From positions 1 through 38,026 of the forward strand of contig CAIWMF010000021.1 in assembly GCA_903913785.1 (NCBI GenBank): 38,026 nucleotides of DNA. The letters are read 5' to 3'. The position numbers and the translations under genes were made by a program. The notes under the pieces are model-generated. The model was not told the DNA's origin, ran no database searches, and saw only the letters and a list, made by a program, of their open reading frames with translations. Shown piece by piece: positions 1-8,090 of this stretch. Position 1 is the first letter of the stretch, and each line of letters opens with the position of its first letter. Origin of the DNA: an uncultured Spartobacteria bacterium (GTDB lineage: Bacteria > Verrucomicrobiota > Verrucomicrobiia > Chthoniobacterales > UBA6821).

Positions 1-101
1 AAGCCTTCTAGTATCGGAAAGTTTGCCTTGCGACGTAGGAGTGTCTTGATTGCCCAGTCAAACTGAATGAGCTTTTTGACTTGTGGTTCTTCGGGTTGCA
101 T
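1..101 (-). CDS. Rpn-family (PD-(D/E)XK) nuclease/transposase-like gene, 5' fragment
   Basis: The gene starts at 101 on the minus strand and runs out of the window, so only about 33 residues are visible, opening MQPEEPQVKKLIQFDWAIKT. The FDWAIKTLLRR...ILEGFLSELL pattern is typical of the N-terminus of Rpn (recombination-promoting nuclease) or PD-(D/E)XK transposase-like proteins. The catalytic residues lie outside the window. The same coding sequence recurs at the right edge on the plus strand, with only three base differences over 101 bp, two of them at third codon positions. The similarity stops almost exactly at the start codon, so these are two gene copies rather than a longer repeat. The family call rests on a short N-terminus. 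Confidence 0.6.
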   Translation of the reverse strand, partial: MQPEEPQVKKLIQFDWAIKTLLRRKANFPILEG

Positions 102-355
102 AGGACCAAGGACATTACTAGGCTGAGGCAAGGGATGTCAATGAGTAAGGATCACGAGCATCTAAAAAAAAGAGCCCAAAAAAAGATTGCCAAAAAAAAG
201 GTTGCCTTGAGGATCTCTTTTCAAATAGCTTGAACGTGTTCCTCTTCCTTCTTAGAGGAGCAAAACCGAGCACACTTAAACCAAGCAAAATTGCCTTTTG
301 ATAAGCCTGGGCGCTCGCCTTTATTTTTTAAAACCAATATAGAGTTAATAAGGTT
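102..355. other. Intergenic stretch, no gene seen
   Basis: These 254 bp separate the outward-facing Rpn fragment from the first large gene. No convincing ORF is seen. The stretch is A-rich and holds a short imperfect tandem, A-run plus GATTGCC (178-191) then A-run plus GGTTGCC (192-206). It must contain the promoters for both divergent genes, but I cannot assign -35/-10 boxes with confidence. Confidence 0.4.
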
Positions 356-2746
356 ATGGACCGTGCATCAAAACTCCGATGGCCAACAAAACCGCAAGTT
401 ATTTCAGGTGAGCCGCAAGTTATTTCAGGTGAGAACAAAACAAGCGCGACTCTGTGCAATCAAACTGTTAGCCAAGTACCTAGCACACAAGGACAGTCAC
501 ATGCGGCAGCTCCTATTGATTCACAGAATGTGACTGGTTTGAAAGTTAATCCTGCACGTCACCATATTACTCAACAACATCAACAACACTCACAAGATTC
601 CTCCGTAGTTGAACAAAAGGGTGATTTAGTACCTGGTGATTTAGTACCTATTAACACACAAAATTCATCTTTAGTGAACCCTGCTTCATTACAACCTTCT
701 GTGACACAACAAGCACCAAGTTATCCTAACAGCAATGTAGAAGGTCCGAGTGGTGTTCCACAGAGTAATATTCCTCAGCAGACAAACATACTGAATCTAG
801 ATACATGGCTTGAGTTAACTGAAAAGTTGAGGGCTGTTGCAATGGCAAATGATGAAAAGAACAATACAATAGTGTATGACCTAGCCACAGACAACAATGT
901 TTTTATGAAATGTTTGATATATCCATTAGGAGCGTATTGCTACCATCAAAACGAGCAAACAAAAGAGGAAGTCTCTTCTCCTAGCAATTCAAGTGATTCG
1001 ACTGCGCTAACTTCCGGCAACACAGAATTAACTCATTCCAATGGTCATTCAGTTTTGAGCAAACAAGAAAAATTAGAGAAAGGCCTAAGTAACATTGAGG
1101 CACTATTTAACGCTGTTAAAAATCGTCGAATACATTTGGAAGATCCAATGAATCAAGAGGAATCTGCTACTAATACAACACAAACAAAAAGCGATGGGAT
1201 TTCAAGTTTATTCGGTACTGTATATTCTTGGTTTTTCCCTCAGTCAGAACCGCCGACAGAGTTAACACCCAAGACAGTATCTGATGTATCTCAAGAATTT
1301 AAAAAATTTTATACATCAAATAAAATGGACTTCGAGGTTCTAAGGTATGCTGTAGATACACAATTCAATACTACATTATTTGAGAAGTTATATAATGCAA
1401 TTAATGATGAATATGTTGGAGAGAATAAAAAACAGGGTGCTTCAACCAACACATTAAATAATCTGAATCAACAGAAAGAACAAGCTTCGCAGATGTTAGG
1501 ATATTATAAAAAATTAAAAAACGCTTCATTCGCATTAATTGATGAAAAATATAAAAATTTGAATGTTCAGGATAATGTCTCTTTAAGTCCATTAGATCAA
1601 AAGAATCAAGTATTGCTTTTAAGCATGGGAATGACTGCTCTGAAAGCAAAAAATACTCAATCTAAAACTGATGATATACGATCGATAATAAATAAAAATC
1701 CAGCTGAGAAGCGTTCAACACTCTGTGAACAATGGAATACCAACGTGAAGTTTACAAATGATGACTATGTTGTCTTGAATGACGAAAATGAAATATCAAA
1801 CAAGGATCAATACAAGAAACCTTCCCATCTGATAACACGGTTTTTCTATTCTTTATCGAGAAGATTAAGCCCCACTGATTACTCTGGTGAATATCGGGAG
1901 GCAATGGAAAAAGTGAGAAAGAGTGTATCTGATGATTTTGGATCTCAAGCAAGCCAGCGATTTAATATTGAATTTGGGAGTCGTTATCGTTCTGGAAGAC
2001 CATTAACTTTTGGAGCGCTTCGTAAATTTTTAACAAAAGAAAAAGCACTTGCTAATGGAAAAGAATACGTTTTACAAGCAAGTCCTGGTGAGAATATTTT
2101 ACAACAAGAATTTGAGAAAGCCTATCCTAATACTCGACAAGAAGGCTTTCTTTCTGAAGATAAAAAGGTATTGCTTGCACAGTTTCTCAAAGATCATCAG
2201 GATTTTATTGTTGTTAAGAAAGATGAAAATTCAAGTGGTGACACTAGTTCTTTAGGCAAAAAAGATTGGTGGTTGTGGCCTAGCCAACCTGATATAAAAA
2301 AGGCAAACCGTGAAACTTTGGAGTTATCCGAACCCAAATTCAAAGAATTATTTGAAAAAAATACAGCAGGCACTCTATTAGTACAGCCGGCAAGGACAGC
2401 AGAATTTCAAGAAAAAATTACACCTTTTTTACAACAAGAAAAATATTTAACTATTGCTGATATCACTCAAGTGCAAAGTTTTGTAGAAAATTTATCTGAG
2501 AAAAAATATGATGGTTTGCAAGGGACTTTCGAAGCTCTAGTAAGTATATTATCGGGGCCTTCCGAAGCAATGACGACAGCAACTAATATTGCACACGCTG
2601 CGGCAGGAGCTAGAGCCTTCGGTAACGGGAACACCGTGCTTCATGGAGTAGGAAATGCTGCATCAATAGGTACGCTATTAGCAGCTCTTCCAGAAGAGTA
2701 TGGAATTCGTCTGGCAGCAGCAACTATCTTCGCACTGAGGGGATAG
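356..2746 (+). CDS. Unrecognised 796-residue protein with polar, repeat-containing N-terminus
   Basis: I do not recognise this protein. Residues 1-140 are rich in Gln, Ser, Asn, Thr and Pro and look disordered. They include two small in-frame tandem duplications (PQVISGE twice near residue 13, GDLVP twice near residue 90). The middle is charged and probably helical. The last 55 residues switch to Ala/Gly-rich, weakly hydrophobic sequence (AHAAAGARAFGNG...). No signal peptide is seen. The gene is visibly AT-richer than the housekeeping genes to its right, which suggests relaxed selection or acquisition. A disordered Q/S/N-rich start would fit a secreted effector, but nothing here proves that. 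The ATG at 356 has no Shine-Dalgarno sequence, as for most genes in this window. Confidence 0.7.
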   Translation: MDRASKLRWPTKPQVISGEPQVISGENKTSATLCNQTVSQVPSTQGQSHAAAPIDSQNVTGLKVNPARHHITQQHQQHSQDSSVVEQKGDLVPGDLVPINTQNSSLVNPASLQPSVTQQAPSYPNSNVEGPSGVPQSNIPQQTNILNLDTWLELTEKLRAVAMANDEKNNTIVYDLATDNNVFMKCLIYPLGAYCYHQNEQTKEEVSSPSNSSDSTALTSGNTELTHSNGHSVLSKQEKLEKGLSNIEALFNAVKNRRIHLEDPMNQEESATNTTQTKSDGISSLFGTVYSWFFPQSEPPTELTPKTVSDVSQEFKKFYTSNKMDFEVLRYAVDTQFNTTLFEKLYNAINDEYVGENKKQGASTNTLNNLNQQKEQASQMLGYYKKLKNASFALIDEKYKNLNVQDNVSLSPLDQKNQVLLLSMGMTALKAKNTQSKTDDIRSIINKNPAEKRSTLCEQWNTNVKFTNDDYVVLNDENEISNKDQYKKPSHLITRFFYSLSRRLSPTDYSGEYREAMEKVRKSVSDDFGSQASQRFNIEFGSRYRSGRPLTFGALRKFLTKEKALANGKEYVLQASPGENILQQEFEKAYPNTRQEGFLSEDKKVLLAQFLKDHQDFIVVKKDENSSGDTSSLGKKDWWLWPSQPDIKKANRETLELSEPKFKELFEKNTAGTLLVQPARTAEFQEKITPFLQQEKYLTIADITQVQSFVENLSEKKYDGLQGTFEALVSILSGPSEAMTTATNIAHAAAGARAFGNGNTVLHGVGNAASIGTLLAALPEEYGIRLAAATIFALRG
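392..433 (+). repeat. 21-bp tandem duplication inside the 796-residue gene
   Basis: Two perfect 21-bp copies lie head to tail (392-412 and 413-433) and encode PQVISGE twice. The unit length keeps the frame open, so this looks like replication slippage tolerated in a disordered region. Confidence 0.9.
620..649 (+). repeat. 15-bp tandem duplication inside the 796-residue gene
   Basis: Two perfect copies of GGTGATTTAGTACCT (620-634 and 635-649) encode GDLVP twice. This is the second frame-preserving duplication in the same low-complexity N-terminal region. Confidence 0.9.
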
Positions 2747-2819
2747 AAGAAAAAGTTGAGTGCTAGGAAAAATGCATTCGAGAAAAGTATACTATCTACT
2801 AGTTTCGTTCTTGGCGCAA

Positions 2820-2840
2820 ATGAGGTGGATAATGCCTCAT
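2820..2840 (+). terminator. Small hairpin between two unrecognised genes
   Basis: A perfect 6-bp stem, ATGAGG/CCTCAT, with a 9-nt loop lies 75 bp after the 796-residue gene. There is no proper T-run after it (only CTTT), so its role as a terminator is weakly supported. Confidence 0.25.
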
Positions 2841-2891
2841 CTTTCGTAGTCTCTTGAGAGTATTTTACGTTTGATCTTTGTAAAATCTTTT

Positions 2892-3947
2892 ATGCCCAAT
2901 ACACCTCCTATTTCTCATAATAGGCTTCCTCTTCCTAATACTCCACCTGTTGCCGAGCGGTCTCTAGGTGAGACGATTTCTGATTTTTTATTTGATCATA
3001 AAATTGATGGGAAGGTTGTTGAGGTTGCCGAGATGCCTGAAGTGCTCTTGGGACGTGCTCAGTCTGCTGCAGGAGAGGTGGTCAAGCAGTTGAAGTCGTT
3101 TGTGAATTTTTCCACTGCTAGTGAGGGGCATAGACTCGGTGGAGGGGAAATGCCCGTAAGTCTGGAAGCATTACGGGCAAGAAGAATAGAAAAATTGACA
3201 GCACCCCACGTGGAGAATGCACTTGATACTTCTCTAGAGGAGACGAGTGGATTATCAGTTGCAGATGTCGCCAAGAGTATCGCAGGGATTGTGAATTATC
3301 GTGGGTTTGCCAAGAAATTAGCCTCAGATCTGCTCGTTGGTTATTTTCGAGGCGAAGATCCTCAACTAACAGTCATCAAAAGCATTGCTGGTTATGCCGG
3401 TGGTCTAGCTGTCGTCGGTCTACTAGGCGAAAAGAGTCAAGTAATTCATACACTCAAGGAATCCAAAAAAGACTTTCCTGGGTCTGCTCGCCGACTTGGG
3501 GGTGAGCATGAAGGGTCTTTATCACAAGAGGAATTGCAGGCTTGCATGCACCAGGCGGCTTTTGATCGTCTCCTCACTTCGTGTTGTCAGAGAGCTGCGC
3601 TACCTGCTAGCAAAGAACAATTAGAAGGATTCAAAGAACTGATCGGAGAAGATAGGTATCATGAGTTTATAGGAAAATTTCCTAACCCTACCCAAAATGA
3701 TCTGACACTTGAAATGAATCGTCCAACGTGGACACTTGCTCCAGAGACAACGCCTGGGAGTCAACAAAGAGACTTAGAAGAAAGTAAAGAAAATTTTCTT
3801 AAAGCGGCTCGCACAATCGCTCCTAGAATCGTTCCCATGATAGCCTCACTGACGGCCTCAGATCTGGCACAAGGGAAATGGGCAGATGCGGAGGAAACGG
3901 CAACAGAGGTTATTAAAAGTCTTCTTAGCACAAGTCGTGTAGGGTAG
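2892..3947 (+). CDS. Unrecognised 351-residue protein, Pro-rich N-terminus
   Basis: The product is not recognised. The reading frame is open from a TTG at 2871, but the ATG at 2892 (MPNTPPISHNRLPLPNTPPV) is the better start. The first 30 residues are Pro/Asn-rich, followed by mixed helical sequence with a weakly hydrophobic Gly/Ala-rich patch (IAGYAGGLAVVGLLG) near residue 172. No signal peptide and no catalytic motif are seen. It shares a style with the gene at 8091-9041 (Pro-rich start, Ala-rich helices) and with the C-terminus of the 796-residue protein, so the three may be lineage-specific proteins of one kind. It ends 77 bp before ctaA, so co-transcription with the heme A genes is possible but not shown. 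Confidence 0.7.
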   Translation: MPNTPPISHNRLPLPNTPPVAERSLGETISDFLFDHKIDGKVVEVAEMPEVLLGRAQSAAGEVVKQLKSFVNFSTASEGHRLGGGEMPVSLEALRARRIEKLTAPHVENALDTSLEETSGLSVADVAKSIAGIVNYRGFAKKLASDLLVGYFRGEDPQLTVIKSIAGYAGGLAVVGLLGEKSQVIHTLKESKKDFPGSARRLGGEHEGSLSQEELQACMHQAAFDRLLTSCCQRAALPASKEQLEGFKELIGEDRYHEFIGKFPNPTQNDLTLEMNRPTWTLAPETTPGSQQRDLEESKENFLKAARTIAPRIVPMIASLTASDLAQGKWADAEETATEVIKSLLSTSRVG

Positions 3948-4024
3948 CTCGAGAGGAAGTGATGGGCAAAGAACTTGGTTTCAGGTTTTGACCAACAGAC
4001 AAACTTTCTGATAGGTTCTTAACA

Positions 4025-5059
4025 ATGTTACCTCAAGACTCACGATTACAGGATGCAACCTTAGCAATACCGTACACACGCTCTCTTTTTTTTCTGCATG
4101 TTCTTGCCGTTGTGACGACGTTATTGACGTTTTTGCTCTTGTATAGTGGTGGTTTGGTGACGTCAAAAGGGGTGGGTATGTCCGTGCCTGATTGGCCGAC
4201 AACGTATGGATATAATATGTTTCTTTTTCCCATTTCACGTTGGGTGGGTGGGATTTTTTACGAGCATAGTCACCGCTTGTTAGCATCTGGGATTGGTTTG
4301 CTCACCGTACTCTTAACAGTGGCCACCTTTGCCCTTGAGAAGCGTCGTTTGCTTCGCATGCTGGTTGTCATAGCGCTTTTTGCGGTGATGTTGCAAGGTT
4401 TGCTTGGAGGTCTGCGTGTGACGCTCTGTCAAGATCAGATTGGTATTTTTCATGGTATTTTATCGCAATCATTTTTTTCGCTCTTGCTTGTTTTTTCTGT
4501 TGTGACGAGTCGGCAGTTTTCGGAGGGTCGATGGTTTCATGATCCCTTGGCGTGTTCTCTTCGTAGGCCTGCTTGTGTGGCGCTTGTGTTAGTCTATTTT
4601 CAACTCATCATTGCTGCGACAATGCGTCATAGTCATCTTGGTCTTTCTATTCCTGATTTTCCAACAGCCTACGGTCACTTGCTGCCTCCTTTTTCAGAGC
4701 AAGCGCTCGTGCTCATTAATAAGAACCGCCTTTTCCAGGGGATGATGCCAACAACTATTTTTCAAATCTCTCTTCAAATGATTCATCGCACAGGAGCTCT
4801 CTTACTAAGCGGAGTGCTGGTGCTCTTAATCATGCGTAGTTATAGTAACTTTCCAAAGAAGCATTGGGCACGCCGTTGGTCAGCGGCTTGGGGATGCATG
4901 CTCTTATGCCAGGTGATGCTGGGAGCATGGACGATTTGGTCCAATAAGGCAGCTGATATTGCCACGATGCATATGGCTCTTGGGGCCTTGATGCTTGGGG
5001 CAGCTTATCTCTTTGTCTTCCGGATTTACTCGGCGACGTCTCTCCTAAATGACAATTAA
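4025..5059 (+). CDS. ctaA: Heme A synthase (COX15/CtaA family)
   Basis: CtaA oxidises the C8 methyl group of heme O to a formyl group, giving heme A for aa3-type cytochrome oxidase in the inner membrane. The 344-residue product has about eight hydrophobic segments. The expected histidines are visible: EHSHR near residue 80, FHG near 142, MIHRTG near 258 and MHMALGA near 318. Typical family patterns GLVTSKGVGMSVPDWPTTYG and its second-half counterpart LGLSIPDFPTAYG show the internal two-fold repeat. The gene lies 12 bp upstream of ctaB on the same strand, so the two steps from protoheme to heme A sit together. No Shine-Dalgarno sequence precedes the ATG. Family assignment is firm; activity is inferred. 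Confidence 0.93.
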   Translation: MLPQDSRLQDATLAIPYTRSLFFLHVLAVVTTLLTFLLLYSGGLVTSKGVGMSVPDWPTTYGYNMFLFPISRWVGGIFYEHSHRLLASGIGLLTVLLTVATFALEKRRLLRMLVVIALFAVMLQGLLGGLRVTLCQDQIGIFHGILSQSFFSLLLVFSVVTSRQFSEGRWFHDPLACSLRRPACVALVLVYFQLIIAATMRHSHLGLSIPDFPTAYGHLLPPFSEQALVLINKNRLFQGMMPTTIFQISLQMIHRTGALLLSGVLVLLIMRSYSNFPKKHWARRWSAAWGCMLLCQVMLGAWTIWSNKAADIATMHMALGALMLGAAYLFVFRIYSATSLLNDN

Positions 5060-5071
5060 CGCTGCACACTC

Positions 5072-5983
5072 GTGACTCTACCATCTCACTCCACAAGTAT
5101 CACTCCTGGGCAACTCATTAAAAATCGTGCTCATGATTTTATGGAGCTTGTTAAACTTCGCTTGTCGCTTCTGGTCCTTGTTACGACACTTGTCGGTTTT
5201 CTCTTAGGTTGGGTGGGACCTATGGATTATTTTTTGCTCGTGATCACTCTGATGGGCACAGCCTTCAGTGCCTTTGGAGCCTCATCGCTCAATCAATGGT
5301 GGGAACATGAATTTGATGCTCTCATGAAGCGCACACAAGATCGTCCTATTCCTGGAAGAAGATTGCATCCCAGGGATGCTTTCTGTTTTGGCGTCTTATC
5401 GATTCTACTGGGCAGTGGGCTTCTCTTCTTTTTTGTGAATACTATTTCTGCAGTATTAGGAATCATGACGGTGGTGATTTATATTCTTTGCTATACTCCG
5501 ATGAAACGCTATAGCACGTTCAATACCTTATTAGGAGCCATTCCAGGGGCGATTCCTCCACTGCTTGGCTGGAGCGCTGCAACCGGAGAGATCGGGTTAG
5601 ATGGGGTCGTTCTCTTTCTGATACTTTGGTTTTGGCAAATGCCGCACTTTTTAGCTATCGCATGGTTGTATCGTGAGGACTATGCGGCTGCAGGATTTCG
5701 GATGCTCAGTGTGGATGATCCCAGTGGTCTTGTGACATCACGTCAGGCGTTGCTCTATGCCTTGGGCTTGCTTGCAGTATCTCTAGTGCCCGGGCTTATT
5801 GGCATGGCATCCTTGCTTTATTTTATCCTGGCTTTTTTATTTGGTTTGCTCTTTGTGCTCACTGCACTTTTCTTTGTGATGAAGCGAACGAGAAAAAATG
5901 CACGTTATTTATTCTTCGCCTCCATTATCTATCTTCCCCTCATCTTGCTCATTCTCTTGTTGTGTCAGAGTGCACGCATCTAA
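5072..5983 (+). CDS. ctaB: Protoheme IX farnesyltransferase (heme O synthase)
   Basis: CtaB farnesylates protoheme to heme O, the substrate of the neighbouring CtaA. The 303-residue UbiA-family protein has about nine membrane segments. The prenyl-diphosphate-binding region is clear (NQWWEHEFDALMKRTQDRPI, residues about 85-104), as is the second conserved segment around FWQMPHFLAIAWLYREDYAAAGFRML. The start is a GTG at 5072. The next ATG (5141) would cut into the conserved first segment (AHDFMELVKLRLSLLVLVTT), so GTG is preferred. The stop codon TAA (5981-5983) is the first three bases of a degenerate end of the palindromic element family, so the last codons may have been reshaped by that insertion. 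Confidence 0.93.
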   Translation: MTLPSHSTSITPGQLIKNRAHDFMELVKLRLSLLVLVTTLVGFLLGWVGPMDYFLLVITLMGTAFSAFGASSLNQWWEHEFDALMKRTQDRPIPGRRLHPRDAFCFGVLSILLGSGLLFFFVNTISAVLGIMTVVIYILCYTPMKRYSTFNTLLGAIPGAIPPLLGWSAATGEIGLDGVVLFLILWFWQMPHFLAIAWLYREDYAAAGFRMLSVDDPSGLVTSRQALLYALGLLAVSLVPGLIGMASLLYFILAFLFGLLFVLTALFFVMKRTRKNARYLFFASIIYLPLILLILLLCQSARI

Positions 5984-6003
5984 CCCGAATATTTAACACT
6001 GAT
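5981..6003 (+). repeat. Solo end of palindromic element, overlaps ctaB stop
   Basis: This 23-bp stretch matches the left terminus of the palindromic elements at 20 of 23 positions. No matching right end follows. It supplies the ctaB stop codon and ends just before the ATG of the small membrane peptide. Confidence 0.6.
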
Positions 6004-6004
6004 T

Positions 6005-6118
6005 ATGTCAAAAAAAACACGCTATTTGATGGGTATGAGTATTCTTTTATTTGCTCTTGGATTAACAGCGACCGTTCTCTATCTCATGATGCTACGTGGT
6101 CCAGCGCTTGCTCAATAG
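6005..6118 (+). CDS. 37-residue single-span membrane peptide after ctaB
   Basis: This small ORF starts 21 bp after the ctaB stop and reads MSKKTRYLMGMSILLFALGL then TATVLYLMMLRGPALAQ. It has a positively charged start, one hydrophobic span of about 20 residues and a short tail, the shape of a genuine small membrane subunit. Its position behind ctaA-ctaB suggests a link to cytochrome oxidase or heme handling, but I know no family to match. It is too short for length-based gene calling. The case rests on topology and operon position. Confidence 0.5.
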   Translation: MSKKTRYLMGMSILLFALGLTATVLYLMMLRGPALAQ

Positions 6119-6160
6119 CGCATCTCAAGAAAGTAAAATGGGGTAACGTGTACCTAAAAA

Positions 6161-6241
6161 GCCCCCCCATAACAAATAACCCCGAATGTACGAGACAAAC
6201 GGGGTCATTGTGATTTTTGTTATGAAGCCATAGGGGGGAGC
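6161..6241 (-). terminator. Nested three-stem structure between convergent operons
   Basis: Three stems nest in order. The outer stem pairs the C-run (6162-6168) with the G-run (6233-6238). The middle stem is ATAACAAA (6169-6176) with TTTGTTAT (6216-6223), a perfect 8 bp. The inner stem is AATAACCCCG (6175-6184) with CGGGGTCATT (6200-6209), with one mismatch; it shares two A bases with the middle stem. On the minus strand the structure is followed by TTTTT (6156-6160), so it most likely terminates rpoA-rplQ transcription and may also stop the ctaA-ctaB transcript. Confidence 0.6.
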
Positions 6242-6370
6242 CTAACTTCACCTTTTCTGGGGAGTCTTAGAAAATATTTTCAGAGTCTACTAGCAAAATA
6301 AATAGGTCATGAAGGTACTGGCTCTAGCCGAGTGCTTCAGGCGTACTCGATCGCTGTGCACCGTTGAATT

Positions 6371-6418
6371 CTTGTTTTCCATGATCCTTCATGAGCCTTA
6401 AGCGACTTTGAAAACAAG
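6371..6418 (-). terminator. Inverted repeat immediately after rplQ
   Basis: CTTGTTTTC (6371-6379) and GAAAACAAG (6410-6418) pair perfectly over 9 bp just downstream of the rplQ stop. No T-run follows on the minus strand, so it may protect the 3' end rather than terminate. Confidence 0.35.
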
Positions 6419-6421
6419 TTC

Positions 6422-6829
6422 TTATTTCTCTGAGGGTATAGATTCTATTTCTATTTTTGCTTCAGCAATAGGAGCGGAATCAACCCACTCAAGGTAGGCC
6501 ATCGGAGCGCTATCACTTTGACGGGGTCCTAATTTTGTGATTCTTGTATAGCCTCCCTCGCGAGTAGCTGCTGCAGGAGCTATTTTGTCAAAAAGAATTT
6601 TGACAATATCTTTGTGCTTAAGGTAGGAAATAGCTGTTCTACGTGCGTGAAGATCGCCGCGTTTACCCAGGGTTACCATGCGCTCTGCGAGTGGCCGTGT
6701 GGCCTTTGCTTTGGCAAGTGTTGTTTTGATGCGATGATGTTCAATCAAGCTACACACTTGATTGGCTAGGAGAGAATCGCGATGGGCCGTAGAGCGGCCA
6801 AGTTTAATAGTTTTTCTGCGGTGACGCAT
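6422..6829 (-). CDS. rplQ: 50S ribosomal protein L17
   Basis: This is a 135-residue L17, opening MRHRRKTIKLGRSTAHRDSL, with the conserved LLANQVCSLIEHHRIKTTLAKAK segment and the GGYTRITKLGPRQSDSAPMA core at residues about 92-111. A short acidic tail follows. L17 sits near the exit tunnel of the large subunit. The gene follows rpoA with a 21-bp gap, the near-universal bacterial order. The usual upstream small-subunit genes are absent beyond rpoA here. Confidence 0.96.
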   Translation of the reverse strand: MRHRRKTIKLGRSTAHRDSLLANQVCSLIEHHRIKTTLAKAKATRPLAERMVTLGKRGDLHARRTAISYLKHKDIVKILFDKIAPAAATREGGYTRITKLGPRQSDSAPMAYLEWVDSAPIAEAKIEIESIPSEK

Positions 6830-6850
6830 AGGTCTAAATGTTGTTGAAGA

Positions 6851-7867
6851 TTACTCTAAAATAGTGGTCACAATCGAGGTCTGTTCGATGAGACCTGCTT
6901 CGAACTTCATGCCAAGTCCTAGACCAAGTTGTACTAATTTGTCTTTGATCTCATTGAGTGATTTTTTACCGAAGTTGCGATATTTTAACATATCTGGCTC
7001 TGATTTGGTGGCTAGCTGGCCAACGGTAGTGATGTTCGCATTGTTCAGGCAATTAGCGGCACGTACGGAGAGTTCAATTTCATTGACGCTCATGGCGAGA
7101 AGTTTCTTGAGGCGGCTGTTTTCCTGGCTGACTTCTGTTGGGGTTTCATCAAATTCCACTTGTGTGTCGTCAAAGTTGACAAAGACATCGAGATGATGGC
7201 GTAAGATGGCAGAAGACTGGAGGATCGCTTCCTCTGGGGTGAGGCGACCATCGGTCCAGACTTCCAGGATGAGCTTATCGTAGTCGGTGCGTTGTCCTAC
7301 ACGCGTATTTTCAACAGCATATTTGACCCGTGTTACTGGAGAGAAAATAGAATCAATGGCGATAACACCAACAGCCATGTCAGGATATTTATTTTCATCA
7401 CCAGTGGCAAAACCACGACCGACTTTGATTTCAAGTTCGGCTTCGAATTTCATCTTTTTGTCCAGCGTGCAGATGTGTTGATCTGGGTTGAGTACCTCGC
7501 ACTGAGCAGTGGAGGTGATGTCACCTGCGGTGACAGCTCCCTCTTTATTAACTGAAAGCGTGAGCATGCGCACTTCATGATCATGCGCTTTGAATTTCAC
7601 TTTTTTTAAGTTCAGGATAATTTCTACGACATCTTCAACAATGCCAGGCAAGCTTGTGAATTCATGAGCAGCACCTTCAATGCGGACCGAAGTGATCGCA
7701 GCCCCCTCTAAGGAAGAGAGCAAGGTGCGGCGTAATGAGTTTCCAATGGTGTGGCCATATCCTGCCTCAAAGGGTTCTGCAATGAATTTTGCATAGGTGT
7801 CGGTGGCAGAAGACTCTTCTTTTACGAGAGCTTGTGGCATTTCAAAACGACCAAGACGAATAGGCAT
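6851..7867 (-). CDS. rpoA: DNA-directed RNA polymerase subunit alpha
   Basis: This is the alpha subunit, scaffold of RNA polymerase assembly. The N-terminal domain holds the conserved GYGHTIGNSLRRTLLSSLEG region at about residues 36-55. The C-terminal domain carries ELSVRAANCLNNANI and YRNFGKKSLNEI, the DNA- and activator-contacting helix-hairpin-helix part. The frame is open further upstream to 7930, but MPIRLGRFEMP at 7867 is the expected family start and gives 338 residues, the usual length. The gene that would normally precede it (rpsD, with rpsK and rpsM) is not there. Instead an unrelated gene ends at 8091, so this is a broken-off end of the alpha operon with its own promoter in 7868-8090. 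Confidence 0.95.
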   Translation of the reverse strand: MPIRLGRFEMPQALVKEESSATDTYAKFIAEPFEAGYGHTIGNSLRRTLLSSLEGAAITSVRIEGAAHEFTSLPGIVEDVVEIILNLKKVKFKAHDHEVRMLTLSVNKEGAVTAGDITSTAQCEVLNPDQHICTLDKKMKFEAELEIKVGRGFATGDENKYPDMAVGVIAIDSIFSPVTRVKYAVENTRVGQRTDYDKLILEVWTDGRLTPEEAILQSSAILRHHLDVFVNFDDTQVEFDETPTEVSQENSRLKKLLAMSVNEIELSVRAANCLNNANITTVGQLATKSEPDMLKYRNFGKKSLNEIKDKLVQLGLGLGMKFEAGLIEQTSIVTTILE

Positions 7868-8090
7868 AGGATAGTGATAGTTGTTTGCCGGGTTTCCCTT
7901 AGCGCATTGCGTAATGACGGTTAAGATCATGACTTAAGGACCAACGGCAACTTTTTCTTAATATAAGTTTGCGCAAGCGCGTTAGACTACATGGTTTTTT
8001 GGGAGGTGCAAGAAATTTTTTAGAGGTATTGGGTCCTTTGTAGGAATCATGAATTCTTCCAACAAAGGTATAAGAATAGGTCGATCGAGA

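Noticed and set aside
291-533. 80-residue plus-strand ORF overlapping the start of the 796-residue gene
   Set aside because: It is in another frame, lacks any recognisable feature, and its length is explained by the tandem duplication being open in several frames.
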